Of a stretch of DNA of 64,000 bases, positions 1-12,115 are shown piece after piece. Source of the stretch: WVYX01 sp039586815 (GTDB lineage: Bacteria; Gemmatimonadota; Gemmatimonadetes; Gemmatimonadales; GWC2-71-9). Made by a program: the position numbers and the translations under genes. Position 1 is the first letter of the stretch. The number at the start of each line of letters is the position of its first letter. The stretch spans positions 124,001 to 188,000 of the forward strand of contig JBDHJR010000013.1 of assembly GCA_039586815.1 (NCBI GenBank), written 5' to 3'. Below the pieces are notes generated by a model. That model was not told the origin of the DNA. It ran no database searches and was given only the letters and a program-made list of their open reading frames with translations.

Positions 1-142
1 GATGCTGCTGCCGGGTACCCTCCTGGGGTTCTTGCTGTCGCAACACACGGCCCGCGTGTTCGACCGCGGATACATCCGTCCCGCGGTGCTCACGGTCTCG
101 AGTGTTGCCGCGGCGGTGGTGCTGCTGCGGCAGCTGCTGTGA
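1..142 (+). CDS. C-terminal end of a TauE/SafE-type permease (5' truncated by window edge)
   Basis: The reading frame is open from base 2 and stops with TGA at 140-142, giving the last 46 or so residues of a protein that begins before the window. It reads as one glycine/leucine-rich membrane helix (LLPGTLLGFLL), a short polar turn (ARVFDRGYIRP) and a final hydrophobic helix (VLTVSSVAAAVVLL). That pattern is typical of the C-terminus of TauE/SafE (sulfite exporter-like) permeases. The family call rests on this short tail only; any polytopic transporter ending this way would fit. Confidence 0.4.
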   Translation, partial: MLLPGTLLGFLLSQHTARVFDRGYIRPAVLTVSSVAAAVVLLRQLL

Positions 143-199
143 ACTGCAACTTCCCGCTAACCAACTCCGTACCTGTGGTAGTCAGATAACCCCGAGGCC

Positions 200-3475
<3,276 letters not shown>

Positions 3476-3500
3476 GGCGTCGCAACACTCGGTGCAGGAA

Positions 3501-3537
3501 GGGGCGGATGGTCCGGTAGCAACGGGCCATCCGCCCC
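3501..3537 (+). terminator. Rho-independent-like hairpin after the tricorn-like protease gene
   Basis: A 14-bp GC-rich stem (arms 3501-3514 and 3524-3537, one mismatch) with a 9-base loop. It lies 25 bases after the stop codon and 18 bases before the next start. No clear T tract follows, as is common in high-GC genomes. Confidence 0.7.
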
Positions 3538-3554
3538 GGTAGCTTTAGGCCTTC

Positions 3555-5354
3555 ATGCCGCTTTTCCTGCTCCAGGGATTGGACCTGACCGTCCCCGCCA
3601 GCGCGACCTCCGAGCTGGCGGCGGCGTTTCTCCAGACGGCGATCACGCTGGGTCTGGTGGTCGTCTGTGCGTTCCTGTATCAGCGGTATCGTAAACCGTA
3701 CTTCGGCTGGCTCGCCCTGGCGTGGGCGCTGTATGCCGTGCGCCTTGGCGCGATCCTCAGCTTCGTGCTCACGCACGCGCCGGTGTGGCTCTACTGGCAT
3801 CAGGTGATCACCGGGTGGACGGCATTGGCACTGCTGTGGGCGGCGCTGGTGTTCTCGCAGGGCCTGCGCTGGCGACGTTGGTACTGGGCGCTCGTGCTGT
3901 TCCCGCCGCTGTGGTCGTATCTGGCGATCTATCGGTTGGACAACTTCCTGCTGGCTGCCGGGCCAGCGGTGTTGTTCTTGAGCGTGGCCACGCTGTGGAC
4001 CGGTTGGGTGTTCCTGCGCTACCACCTGCTCGTCAAATCGGCGGGTGCGGTGGTGCTTGCCGTTGCGCTCTTCCTGTGGAGCCTGCACCACCTCGACTAC
4101 CCGTGGCTGCGCGCGCGCGGGGTGTGGAACCCGTGGGGCTACTATCTGGACATCGTGTTCGAGCTGGCGCTCGGCGTGGGGATCCTGCTGCTGGTATTGG
4201 AGGACGTGCGCCGCGGTCTCGGCACGCTCTCGGCAATCTCGAGCGACCTGCAACACGCCAAGCACGGCGAGGAGGTGCTGGGGCGGTTGCTGGAGCGCCC
4301 ACTCACGCTGCCGGGTGTGCGGGGCAGCGCGATGTACCTGCTGCAGAACGGCGAGGGCCGGCTCGCGGCGGGGGCGGGACTCTGTGCGGCATGGCCCAGG
4401 GAGAAACCGTCGGGTGCTGCTGCGCGGGCGGTGTGGCAGACGGTAGCCACGCAGCGCCCCGAGTTCGTGCGGGACGATACGCCCAGGCGTAAGCGTCGAG
4501 AGGGGTGGTACGCCTACGCGGCTGCGCTTCCCATCTTCAAGGGAGCGACCGTAGCGGGAGCCTTTCTGATCGTGGGCGACGCGCGCGACCCGTTCGCGGC
4601 GCTGGACGACCGCTTCCTGGTGGCGCTGGGGCAGCAGATGGGCGCCGCGTTGGAGAGCGCGGACCTGTACCAGCGCCTGGCGGAGCGCAGTCACGAGCTG
4701 GAGCGTCTGGCCGCGCGCATGGTGCAACAGCACGAAGAGGAGCGCCGCCGACTCTCTCGCGAGCTGCACGACGAGACCGGGCAAGTGTTCTCGGCGGTGC
4801 GCCTCAAGCTGGGGGTAATGCGTGAGTCGGCGGGCGAAGGAGAGGCGCAGCGGCTCGACGATGCCCTGGCCCTGATGGACAAGGGGATCCGCAGCATTCG
4901 CAACGTGACCAACGACCTCAGGCCTTCGCTGCTCGACGACCTCGGTCTGCTGCCGGCGCTCCGCGCGCTGGTGCACGACTTCGGCGAGCAGAGTGGCCTC
5001 TACTCGCGTGTCAGTGCCCCGGACGAGCTCCCTGACCTGAGCAACGAGGCCGAAGTGGCGTTGTTCCGCGCGCTGCAGGAGGGACTCTCCAACGTGGCGC
5101 GCCACGCCGAGGCGCGCTCGGTCACGGTGCGTGTGAGTCTCGACATGGGACGCCTGGTGCTGAGTTTGCGGGACGACGGCAGCGGACCGCCGCATGAGGG
5201 GCTGCGAGAGCTCGAGCGGCGGGGTCATATGGGGCTGGCCGGCATGCGCGAGCGCATCAACGCGCTAGGCGGGGCGGTGGCGCTTCGCGGCGAGGCGGGC
5301 GAGGGAGCGGAACTGGAGGTGCGCATCCCACTGGCGAGCGGGGGGAGCGGATGA
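3555..5354 (+). CDS. Membrane sensor histidine kinase with GAF and HisKA_3 domains
   Basis: A 599-residue NarX/UhpB-class sensor kinase. About seven hydrophobic segments occupy residues 15-225, a GAF-like cytoplasmic domain spans about 235-375, and a HisKA_3 dimerisation box (RRLSRELHDETGQ) carries the predicted phospho-accepting His405. A HATPase_c domain with DDLGLLPAL and NVARHAEA (N box) and a DDGSGPP motif (G box) completes it. The N-terminal helices are probably the input domain; the ligand cannot be told from sequence. The stop codon overlaps the start of the response-regulator gene in ATGA (5351-5354), so the two are translationally coupled. Confidence 0.93.
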   Translation: MPLFLLQGLDLTVPASATSELAAAFLQTAITLGLVVVCAFLYQRYRKPYFGWLALAWALYAVRLGAILSFVLTHAPVWLYWHQVITGWTALALLWAALVFSQGLRWRRWYWALVLFPPLWSYLAIYRLDNFLLAAGPAVLFLSVATLWTGWVFLRYHLLVKSAGAVVLAVALFLWSLHHLDYPWLRARGVWNPWGYYLDIVFELALGVGILLLVLEDVRRGLGTLSAISSDLQHAKHGEEVLGRLLERPLTLPGVRGSAMYLLQNGEGRLAAGAGLCAAWPREKPSGAAARAVWQTVATQRPEFVRDDTPRRKRREGWYAYAAALPIFKGATVAGAFLIVGDARDPFAALDDRFLVALGQQMGAALESADLYQRLAERSHELERLAARMVQQHEEERRRLSRELHDETGQVFSAVRLKLGVMRESAGEGEAQRLDDALALMDKGIRSIRNVTNDLRPSLLDDLGLLPALRALVHDFGEQSGLYSRVSAPDELPDLSNEAEVALFRALQEGLSNVARHAEARSVTVRVSLDMGRLVLSLRDDGSGPPHEGLRELERRGHMGLAGMRERINALGGAVALRGEAGEGAELEVRIPLASGGSG

Positions 5355-6010
5355 GCGAGGAGCTGATCCGGGTGCTGGTGGTCGATGATCACGCGGTGGT
5401 GCGTGAGGGCATCCGCAGCGTGCTCGAAAACGCGGCGGGCTTCGAGGTCGTGGGTGAGGCCGGGGACGGCGCCGAGGCAATGGTGCTGGCGGAACAACAC
5501 GAGCCCGACGTCGTGCTGCTCGACGTCACCATGCCGGGGCAGTCGGGACTCCAGGTGGCGGTGAGACTGAGACAGCGCCTGCCGTCGGTGCGGGTGCTGA
5601 TCCTCAGCATGCACGACCGCACCGAGTACGTGCTGGAGGCCGTCCGTGCCGGGGCGAGCGGATACCTGCTCAAGGACGCCGGGCCGGCGGAAGTGCGGGA
5701 GGCCGTGCGCACGGTGCAGAAGGGTGATGCGTACTTCGCGCCTGCGGTGGCGCAGAAGCTGAGTGCCGCTCTGCGGGGCGAGCTGGAGGAGGAGCAGCGG
5801 CGCGGCAACCTGGGGCTGCTGACGCCACGGGAGCGCGAGGTGGTGGTCCTGATCGCCGACGGCCGCACCAACAAGGAGATCGCAGGCGAGTTGGGAATCA
5901 GTCCCCGCACCGTTGAGACCCACCGCGAGAGCCTCATGCGCAAGCTACGCATCCACACCGTGGCCGGGCTCACCAGGTTCGCGATCGAGGCGGGCCTGAT
6001 CAACGATTAG
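5351..6010 (+). CDS. NarL/FixJ-family response regulator
   Basis: A 219-residue two-domain regulator. The receiver domain (about 5-125) has the acidic pocket at VVDDH, phospho-acceptor Asp58 in LLDVTMPG and the conserved Lys in LLKDAG. The LuxR-type helix-turn-helix (about 152-210) is seen in LTPREREVV and NKEIAGELGISPRTVETH. It is the cognate partner of the overlapping kinase. It lies directly upstream of a TonB-dependent receptor in the same orientation, which makes that receptor a plausible target, though nothing in the sequence proves it. Confidence 0.95.
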   Translation: MSEELIRVLVVDDHAVVREGIRSVLENAAGFEVVGEAGDGAEAMVLAEQHEPDVVLLDVTMPGQSGLQVAVRLRQRLPSVRVLILSMHDRTEYVLEAVRAGASGYLLKDAGPAEVREAVRTVQKGDAYFAPAVAQKLSAALRGELEEEQRRGNLGLLTPREREVVVLIADGRTNKEIAGELGISPRTVETHRESLMRKLRIHTVAGLTRFAIEAGLIND

Positions 6011-6061
6011 GCAGCCCTAAACCCGCTCGCCCCGCCCCCCGGAAGACGGGCGTCCCGGGAC

Positions 6062-6104
6062 CTCCGTAGTTCCCCGGATGCCCTCTCCGTATAACTCCGA
6101 ATTA
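6062..6104 (+). promoter_or_regulatory. Repeated half-sites upstream of the TonB receptor, possible response-regulator operator
   Basis: CTCCGTA occurs at 6062-6068 and again at 6085-6091, a period of 23 bases (about two helical turns). The first copy continues into TCCGTAGTTCCCCGGA, which has inverted TCCG/CGGA ends. The block lies in the 226-base gap (6011-6236) between the regulator gene and the receptor start. Binding by the neighbouring NarL-type regulator is inference. The rest of the gap shows no recognisable riboswitch or gene. Confidence 0.3.
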
Positions 6105-6236
6105 CCCCGACTCTCGGCATCACCCATCATTCGTGTCGGTAATCTGGACCCGGCTCGGAGCGGTGGCACATCCCCTCCCCCAGCTGCCGCTCCGGTCGGT
6201 GCCCCTCACGTACAAACCGCCGATGGAGGTGGTGTG

Positions 6237-8423
6237 ATGCATATGCAACGTTCGCTCTTCGCAGTCTTCGCCGTTTCAGCCCTGATCGCCGCTCCGCTGA
6301 GCGCGCAGCAGCCCCCGGCCGCGGCGCAGCAGGATACCACTGCACGCAACCTGGAGAACCCCGTTCGACTCACCCCGGTGGCGGTCACTGCCACCCGCAG
6401 CGAGAAGGACGTGTTTCTCACCCCAACGCCCGTGGGCGTCATGGACGCCCAGGACCTGCTCGAGCTCCAGCCCAACACCGCCGCCGACGTGTTCACGCGG
6501 TTGCCGGGGCTGGACGTCACGGGTGTGGGCGCGAATCAAGTGCGGCCCAGCATCCGTGGGCAGCGAGGCCAGCGGATCCTGCTGATCCAGGACGGCCTGC
6601 GGCTCAACAACGCTCGGCGCCAACAGGACTTCGGTGAGATCCCGGCTCTGGTGGACGTGAGCCGACTCGAGACGATCGAGATTGTGCGGGGCCCGTCGTC
6701 GGTGCTGTACGGTACCGACGCGATCGGCGGTGTGGTCAACCTACGCACCGCAAAGCCGCGGTACGAAGGCATTCACGGCTCGCTGGGCTTCCGTTACAGC
6801 GAGTACGACCAGCAGTACAAGGGAATCGGCACGCTCAATGGGCGCATGGGCGACTTCTCGTTCCAGTTGTCGGGAAGCGGGCGCGGGGCATCGGAGTACG
6901 ACGCTCCCTCGGGGACCTACGGCGAGATCACCCTCGACTCCACGACCACCGTGTTCAACACTGGGACCAACGACTACAACATCGAGGCGTACGCGGCATA
7001 CGAGATCGCGGGGCGCCACGAGGTATGGGGCAAGTACGAGCGCTACGACGCGGACACCGCCGGCTTCGGCCTGGTCGAGCCAGCGCAGTTCACGGATGAG
7101 ACCACCCGAATCGAGATCCTCTATCCGTTCCAGACTTTCGACAAGGTTACGGCGGGCTACCGGGGGAGCCGGCTCGACCTGCCGATCGCCGACAACGTCG
7201 AGTTCATCGCGTACTTCCAGAACAACAACCGCCAGCTGAACAACAACATTACTGGAATCGTCCCGTTCCCGGGCGCCGAGATCCAGTTCTTCACCGAGAA
7301 CTTCACCGACATCGAGACATTCGGCGGCCGGCTGGAGGCGAAGAAGCTTGCCTGGGGCAGCGTGATGTGGACCTACGGCATCGACTACTTCCGCGACAAC
7401 GTCGCGAACGCCGACACCAGTACGCAGATTTTTTCGGGGTTCGGCCCTCCCCCTCCAATGGTGTTCGTCGACAGCGTTGCCAACCTGCAGAACGCGAGCT
7501 ACGGGAGCGTGGGGGCGTTCGCCCAGGCCGACTGGCAGCTCACCGACCGCGCGTCGCTCATCCTGGGCGCGCGCTGGCAGGACGTGACGTCCAAGACCAA
7601 GGAGACGCCTGGCTATCCGGACTCTCTGATCACTAGCGAATCCGACCAGACGATCGTCGCGGCGCTCAACGCGCTCTACAGCGTGACCGACAACGTCACG
7701 CTCATCGGCACGGTGGGACGTGCCTTCCGCTCGCCCAACCTGGTGGAGCGCTTCTTCGCGGGCCCGACGCCCGAGGGCAGCGGCTTCCAGCTGCGCAATG
7801 AGAGTCTGGAGCCCGAGACGAGCATCAACTTCGACATCGGCGCGCGGTTCAGGAGCCGCACGGTATACCTCGAAGGGTTCTTCTTCTACAACACGATCTT
7901 CGACGGCATCCGAATCGAGGCTACGGGCGACACGATCTCCGGCCTGCCGGCGTTCATGAACGTGAACGTGGACAAGCTGCGCTACCTCGGGGTAGAGCTG
8001 GTCGGCGACGTGCTGCTCCCGGCCGGGTTCTCCATGGGGGCGAACTACACGCACTTCGACACCAAGGACGTGAACGATCCCCAGAACCCCGTGGGGGACA
8101 GCTACAGCAACAAGCTGCTGGCGCATCTGCGCTGGACCGACCCGGCCGGCCGGGTGTTCGCCGAGTACGAGTTCCGCTGGAACGGCGAGCGCAAGGAAGT
8201 CTTCACCGGCAGCCCGCCGCCGGTGGGCCCGGTGCTACCGTCGTTCATGACGCACAACGTGCGCGCCGGATGGACGTTCTTCCAGCGCGGTCACCTCAGC
8301 CAGCGTATCGGTGTCTCCCTCATCAATCTCGGGAACGAGCTGTACGCGGAGTTCGCCAACGCGGGGTTCTTCCGCCCGCAGCCGCGGCGCGGCCTGCTCG
8401 TGTCCTGGGACATGACGTTCTAG
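6237..8423 (+). CDS. TonB-dependent outer-membrane receptor
   Basis: A 728-residue receptor with signal peptide (cleavage near PLSAQQ). The plug domain contains VAVTATRSEKDVF, the RGQRGQRILLIQDGLRLN segment and VLYGTDAIGGVVNLRT. It is followed by a 22-strand-type barrel of aromatic and polar alternating segments, ending in the terminal Phe (SWDMTF) expected for BAM recognition. The plug resembles the siderophore/cobalamin receptor class, but the substrate is not readable. I chose the ATG at 6237 because GGAGG lies 7 bases upstream and a signal peptide follows at once; an open frame extends to 6078 but adds non-signal sequence. A 7TM protein gene follows 16 bases downstream. Confidence 0.93.
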   Translation: MHMQRSLFAVFAVSALIAAPLSAQQPPAAAQQDTTARNLENPVRLTPVAVTATRSEKDVFLTPTPVGVMDAQDLLELQPNTAADVFTRLPGLDVTGVGANQVRPSIRGQRGQRILLIQDGLRLNNARRQQDFGEIPALVDVSRLETIEIVRGPSSVLYGTDAIGGVVNLRTAKPRYEGIHGSLGFRYSEYDQQYKGIGTLNGRMGDFSFQLSGSGRGASEYDAPSGTYGEITLDSTTTVFNTGTNDYNIEAYAAYEIAGRHEVWGKYERYDADTAGFGLVEPAQFTDETTRIEILYPFQTFDKVTAGYRGSRLDLPIADNVEFIAYFQNNNRQLNNNITGIVPFPGAEIQFFTENFTDIETFGGRLEAKKLAWGSVMWTYGIDYFRDNVANADTSTQIFSGFGPPPPMVFVDSVANLQNASYGSVGAFAQADWQLTDRASLILGARWQDVTSKTKETPGYPDSLITSESDQTIVAALNALYSVTDNVTLIGTVGRAFRSPNLVERFFAGPTPEGSGFQLRNESLEPETSINFDIGARFRSRTVYLEGFFFYNTIFDGIRIEATGDTISGLPAFMNVNVDKLRYLGVELVGDVLLPAGFSMGANYTHFDTKDVNDPQNPVGDSYSNKLLAHLRWTDPAGRVFAEYEFRWNGERKEVFTGSPPPVGPVLPSFMTHNVRAGWTFFQRGHLSQRIGVSLINLGNELYAEFANAGFFRPQPRRGLLVSWDMTF

Positions 8424-8439
8424 GCTCAGAGGAGGCACC

Positions 8440-9165
8440 GTGCGAGAGCCCGTTCACTTCATTCCGATCGTGACCACGTTCGTCGCGATTGCCTTCGCGA
8501 TCGTGGTGTTCCGCCGCTACCGCGAGCGGGGCGGGCTTCACCTGCTGTGGTGGTCCATCGGGCTCTTGTTTTTTGGTGTGGGAACCGGAACCGAAGCGGC
8601 AACCACCGTCTTCGGTTGGAGCCAGGGCGTGTTCCGCGCCTGGTACATCGCCGGTGCGCTGCTCGGTGGCGCGCCGCTGGCACAGGGCACCGTGTATCTC
8701 CTGCTGTCGCGGCGCGTCGCCGATCGTATGACGGTGGCCTTGCTGGCCGTGGTGGCGGTGGCCGCCCTATGCGTGCTGCTCACACCGATCAACTACGAGT
8801 TGGTGGAGTCGCACCGGCTGTCCGGCCGGGTAATGGAATGGCAGTGGGTGCGGGCCTTCAGCCCGTTCATCAACCTGTACGCCGCCATCTTCCTGATCGG
8901 GGGGGCGGTCTTTTCCGCCGTGCGGTTCAGCCGCAAGAAGGGCACCTACCACCGTATGGTGGGCAACATCCTAATCGCTGTGGGCGCCCTGCTCCCCGGG
9001 ATCGGCGGTACGGCCACCCGCTTCGGGCACGTGGAAGTACTCTACGTGACCGAGTTCACGGGGCTGATCCTGATCTGGATGGGGTATCGCTGGAACGTGC
9101 GGACGCCGGCGGCCCGACGCGCACAGCACGGTGCGGCGATCGCAGTTGCTGCCGAGGCTAGCTGA
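8440..9165 (+). CDS. Seven-helix integral membrane protein of unknown function
   Basis: A 241-residue hydrophobic protein with about seven transmembrane segments and no soluble domain. Helix 1 ends in FRRYRERGG and is followed by a Trp-rich helix (LHLLWWSIGLLFF). This resembles the start of the sensor region in the histidine kinase encoded at 3555 (YQRYRKPYFGW). GTG at 8440 is preceded by GAGGAGG. It sits 16 bases after the TonB receptor gene and is probably co-transcribed with it. It could be a free-standing sensory module or a small channel or carrier; I do not recognise a named family. Confidence 0.7.
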   Translation: MREPVHFIPIVTTFVAIAFAIVVFRRYRERGGLHLLWWSIGLLFFGVGTGTEAATTVFGWSQGVFRAWYIAGALLGGAPLAQGTVYLLLSRRVADRMTVALLAVVAVAALCVLLTPINYELVESHRLSGRVMEWQWVRAFSPFINLYAAIFLIGGAVFSAVRFSRKKGTYHRMVGNILIAVGALLPGIGGTATRFGHVEVLYVTEFTGLILIWMGYRWNVRTPAARRAQHGAAIAVAAEAS

Positions 9166-9174
9166 CGGCCACCT

Positions 9175-9648
9175 TCAACGCAGGAATATGAGGTTGTTGC
9201 CCAGCAGCCGGTTGGTCGCGCTCAGCACGGCCCGCGCGGCAGCCCCTGCCGGGTTTCCGTCGATGACTGAGGAGCCGACCACCCGCTGGGTGTGATCGGA
9301 GAAACGGCTCGCCAGGGAAGCCACCACGACGACGGTGTCGAAGGCCTTGATGGTCGTGATGCCGAGCAGCTCGAGTTGCACCCGCCCGTCGACCGCCGCC
9401 TCCAGAGCACGTGCTGTGGCTTCGGCCGCACACCGCAGCACTCCGACCTCCGAGCTCACGCCCTCCGCGCTGCCCACGAAGCGGTTGTCTTTGTCCCACG
9501 CGAGCGTGACCTTGCTGCGGCAGCGGCCGTTCGCAAGCGTCTCGAAGTCGAGATCTTCGAACTTGATGCGGGCGCTTGAGTCAGTTGGAGACACGGTCGT
9601 ATCGAAACCAAGATAGCACCCTGGACGCTGGCGCGGAACGCGGTTCAT
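9175..9648 (-). CDS. Small conserved-looking protein of unknown function
   Basis: A 157-residue soluble protein with no signal peptide. The body (DLDFETLANGRCRSKVTLAWD, then a helix rich in Ala, then LGITTIKAFDTVVVVASLAS and VVGSSVIDGNPAGAAARAVLSATNRLL) looks like an alternating alpha/beta fold that ends at ...LLGNNLIFLR. I do not recognise the family. Its ATG at 9648 lies only 9 bases from the divergent start at 9658, which leaves no room for two promoters; the true start may be the internal GTG at about residue 19. It runs convergent with the 7TM gene with a 9-base gap. Confidence 0.55.
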   Translation of the reverse strand: MNRVPRQRPGCYLGFDTTVSPTDSSARIKFEDLDFETLANGRCRSKVTLAWDKDNRFVGSAEGVSSEVGVLRCAAEATARALEAAVDGRVQLELLGITTIKAFDTVVVVASLASRFSDHTQRVVGSSVIDGNPAGAAARAVLSATNRLLGNNLIFLR

Positions 9649-9657
9649 TTACCGACC

Positions 9658-10332
9658 ATGGCATACGGACTCCACTGGGAGTGGCGCGGCTTCGGCGCGC
9701 TCGAACCTGCGGTGCGGTTGCTCATCGAGGGCCTGCCGCGCCTGTATCCGAGCGACGCAGCCGGCGTGGACAGCTACTACTGGTACCCGGGATGCGACGT
9801 CAACATCAAGATCCGGGATTGGGAAATACGGTCCGGGGTCAAGTTGAAGCGGCCGCGCGATCACGATGCGGCGACGGGGTTCCGGCTCTGGCTCGAGGAT
9901 GAGCGGGAGGATTTCTCCTTCCCGCTCGGGACCGAAGCGGCCCGGACACTGGCGGGTGCGCTGGGCGTCCAGGCGATGCCCCCCGAGCGTCCCATGGGCC
10001 GGTGCTCGCTGCTCACCCTGCTGCGCGAGGCGCGTCCCGATCTCGTGGTGGTGGCGGTCCGCAAGACTCGCTCCATCCGCCGCTGGGTTGCGGGAGACCG
10101 GGAAGTGTTGGTCGACATTGCCGAGATCACCTCACCGGAACCGGTCACGTCGGTGGGGCTGGAAGACTGTGCCGGTCTGAGCGGCTCGTCGTCGGCCGAG
10201 GAGGTAGAGGCGGCGAAGCGGGATGTCCTGGCTGCCCGCGATGCGCTCGGGCTGCCGGGCGCGCTCACGTCGGCGAGCTACCTCGACGCGGTTGGCGCGT
10301 GGGCCACAGGCGGAGCCGTGGTCAAGCCGTAG
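9658..10332 (+). CDS. Uncharacterised protein, weak resemblance to CYTH-fold proteins
   Basis: A 224-residue soluble protein. Alternating charged strands are seen (LHWEWRGFG, VNIKIRDWEIRSGVKLKRPRD, DLVVVAVRKTRSIRRW, VLVDIAEI). The C-terminal phrase LTSASYLDAV resembles the end of some CYTH/triphosphate-tunnel proteins. The diagnostic ExExK start is not present, so this is only a hint. It starts 9 bases from a divergent gene, and its stop overlaps the end of the convergent CPBP protease gene by 11 bases. Confidence 0.55.
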   Translation: MAYGLHWEWRGFGALEPAVRLLIEGLPRLYPSDAAGVDSYYWYPGCDVNIKIRDWEIRSGVKLKRPRDHDAATGFRLWLEDEREDFSFPLGTEAARTLAGALGVQAMPPERPMGRCSLLTLLREARPDLVVVAVRKTRSIRRWVAGDREVLVDIAEITSPEPVTSVGLEDCAGLSGSSSAEEVEAAKRDVLAARDALGLPGALTSASYLDAVGAWATGGAVVKP

Positions 10333-10894
10333 GTGCCTCTGTTCGCCGCGCCCGGCGCACCCAATGCAGCAGCGCAATGACGTCGTACAGCGTGTGCACG
10401 GCGATAGGGACGACCAGGTTGCCCGTCAGGAGGAACAGCGCGCCCAGATAGAGCCCCAGGATGGCGGCGAGGAGCGCGTAGGTGCGGGTCACGAAGTGCG
10501 CCAGGCCGAACAGGGCACTGGCCACCACGAGACCTGCCATGGGCCCGGCCGCTTGGGCGACGCCACGCTGCACCAGGCCACGGAACAGCGCTTCCTCGCC
10601 GACGCCCGCCAGCAGCGCGATGAGCACCAGCTCGGCCATCGTGCAATCGGCGAACAGGGGCACTATGGTGTCCTCCACCTCGCGGCGCAGGCGGCGCAGC
10701 GGCCGCCAGCTGGAGCTGGACAGCCACCACATGAGGAGAATCGTGGGAACCGTGGCGGCCGCGCCCCACGCCAGTGCTCCGGGGCTGAGTCTGGCACCGC
10801 CAAAGGGCGGTACGCCCAGCAGCAACCCGCCGCCCAACGCAACGAGGAGAAGGCCTCCCTCGAGGGCTATCGCCAGCCACACGACTCCCGCCAT
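10322..10894 (-). CDS. CPBP-family intramembrane glutamic protease
   Basis: A 190-residue polytopic protein with the family motifs in order: EE...R as GEEALFRG, the second motif FGLAHF and the third His in VHTLYD. These are the conserved residues of the CPBP (CAAX prenyl protease 2/Abi, Rce1-like) family, which cuts within the membrane. The bacterial substrate is usually unknown and nothing here points to one. The coding end overlaps the convergent gene by 11 bases. The 126-base gap upstream is shared with a divergent exported-protein gene. Confidence 0.85.
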   Translation of the reverse strand: MAGVVWLAIALEGGLLLVALGGGLLLGVPPFGGARLSPGALAWGAAATVPTILLMWWLSSSSWRPLRRLRREVEDTIVPLFADCTMAELVLIALLAGVGEEALFRGLVQRGVAQAAGPMAGLVVASALFGLAHFVTRTYALLAAILGLYLGALFLLTGNLVVPIAVHTLYDVIALLHWVRRARRTEAPTA

Positions 10895-11020
10895 GTCACC
10901 ACTCTACCGCGGCAATCCGGGACGCGAAAGCGGCGGGTCTTGCGGTGAGCCGTGTGGGTTGCAGAATAATGGAGCGCCCTTGCGGGCGCATGACACCTAA
11001 TTCGCACGAGGGATAGTGTC

Positions 11021-12112
11021 ATGCTGCGTACTTTGAGATTCCTGATCATCGGGGCCGTGCTGCCGCTCGCCCACCTCGAGGCTCAGATGGGCGAGCAGGG
11101 GGAGCTGAAGGATCCCGCCCCCCTGTTCGCGTCCAACGACATGCTGGTAATGACCCTCGAGGCACCGTTCAAGACCACCCTCGACGACCGCGGAGAGGAC
11201 CGGGAGTACCATGCGGCGGTCCTCCGCTACGAGGACCCGGAGGCCGGAGCGGTGAGCCTGGACCTCAGAATCCGGGTGCGGGGGAACTTCCGGGCACAAG
11301 AGAGGAACTGCCGGTTCCCGCCGCTGCGGTTCGACGTCAGGAATTCAGAAACCGACGGGACGGTGTTCGAGGGGCAGGGCAGAATGCGGCTGGTCACGCA
11401 CTGTCAGGATCGTGGTAGCGACCACAGTCGCTATGTGCTGCAGGAGTACCTGGCGTACCGCATATACAACCTGCTCACCGACTTGAGCGTGCGAGTGCGC
11501 CTGGCGCGAATCACCTACGTGGACACCGAGGGGGACAAGGAGCCCTTCACGCGCTACGCGTTCTTCTCGGAGGATTACGGCGTGACGGCGGACCGCAACG
11601 GGTGGGAAGTGCTTGAGGTGCCCATCATGCCCCCCGATCAGATAGATCCCACGCAGCTGGCGATGTTCGAGGTGTTCCAGTTCATGATCGCGAACACCGA
11701 TTGGTCGGTATCCCAGAAGGAGGAGGATGAGGACTTCTGCTGCCACAACGTGATCATGACGGGGACCATGATCGGGCCGGTCTACGCGGTGCCATTCGAC
11801 TTCGACTGGGCGGGTGTGGTGGACGCTCCTTACGCACGCCCCGATCCCATGATGGGTATCCGCACGGTGCGGCAGCGCAGGTTCTGGGGCGTCTGCAAGC
11901 CGCGGGAGATATATGACAGCATCTTCCCGCTATTCAACGAGAAGCGGGAAGAGATCTACGACCTGTACCGCGGGCAGGAAGGGCTGAGTGAGGAGCAGGT
12001 GCGGCGGACGATCGAGTACCACGACGAGTTCTACGAGGTCATCAACAACGATGGCAAGGTGAGGGGCCAGATGATGGGGGAGTGCCGCAGGATGCGCAGA
12101 GGCGAGGAATAG
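11021..12112 (+). CDS. Exported CotH-like (atypical kinase-fold) protein
   Basis: A 363-residue protein with an N-terminal signal sequence (cleavage near LEAQ). After an N-terminal beta-rich half, a segment resembles CotH-type kinase-like proteins: FMIANTDW (Asp227), then CHN (Asn243), then PFDFDW (Asp260/Asp262). That matches the NxDW...HN...WDfD pattern of CotH. The order and spacing fit a catalytic loop followed by a metal-binding Asp, but the match is by eye. The start at 11021 has GAGGGA upstream. The gene ends 3 bases from the convergent Crp/Fnr gene. A hypothetical exported protein is the conservative label. Confidence 0.55.
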   Translation: MLRTLRFLIIGAVLPLAHLEAQMGEQGELKDPAPLFASNDMLVMTLEAPFKTTLDDRGEDREYHAAVLRYEDPEAGAVSLDLRIRVRGNFRAQERNCRFPPLRFDVRNSETDGTVFEGQGRMRLVTHCQDRGSDHSRYVLQEYLAYRIYNLLTDLSVRVRLARITYVDTEGDKEPFTRYAFFSEDYGVTADRNGWEVLEVPIMPPDQIDPTQLAMFEVFQFMIANTDWSVSQKEEDEDFCCHNVIMTGTMIGPVYAVPFDFDWAGVVDAPYARPDPMMGIRTVRQRRFWGVCKPREIYDSIFPLFNEKREEIYDLYRGQEGLSEEQVRRTIEYHDEFYEVINNDGKVRGQMMGECRRMRRGEE

Positions 12113-12115
12113 GGA

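Noticed and set aside
6011..6236. Possible cobalamin riboswitch upstream of the TonB receptor
   Set aside because: I could not find the conserved B12-box core or a convincing fold; only short repeats were seen.
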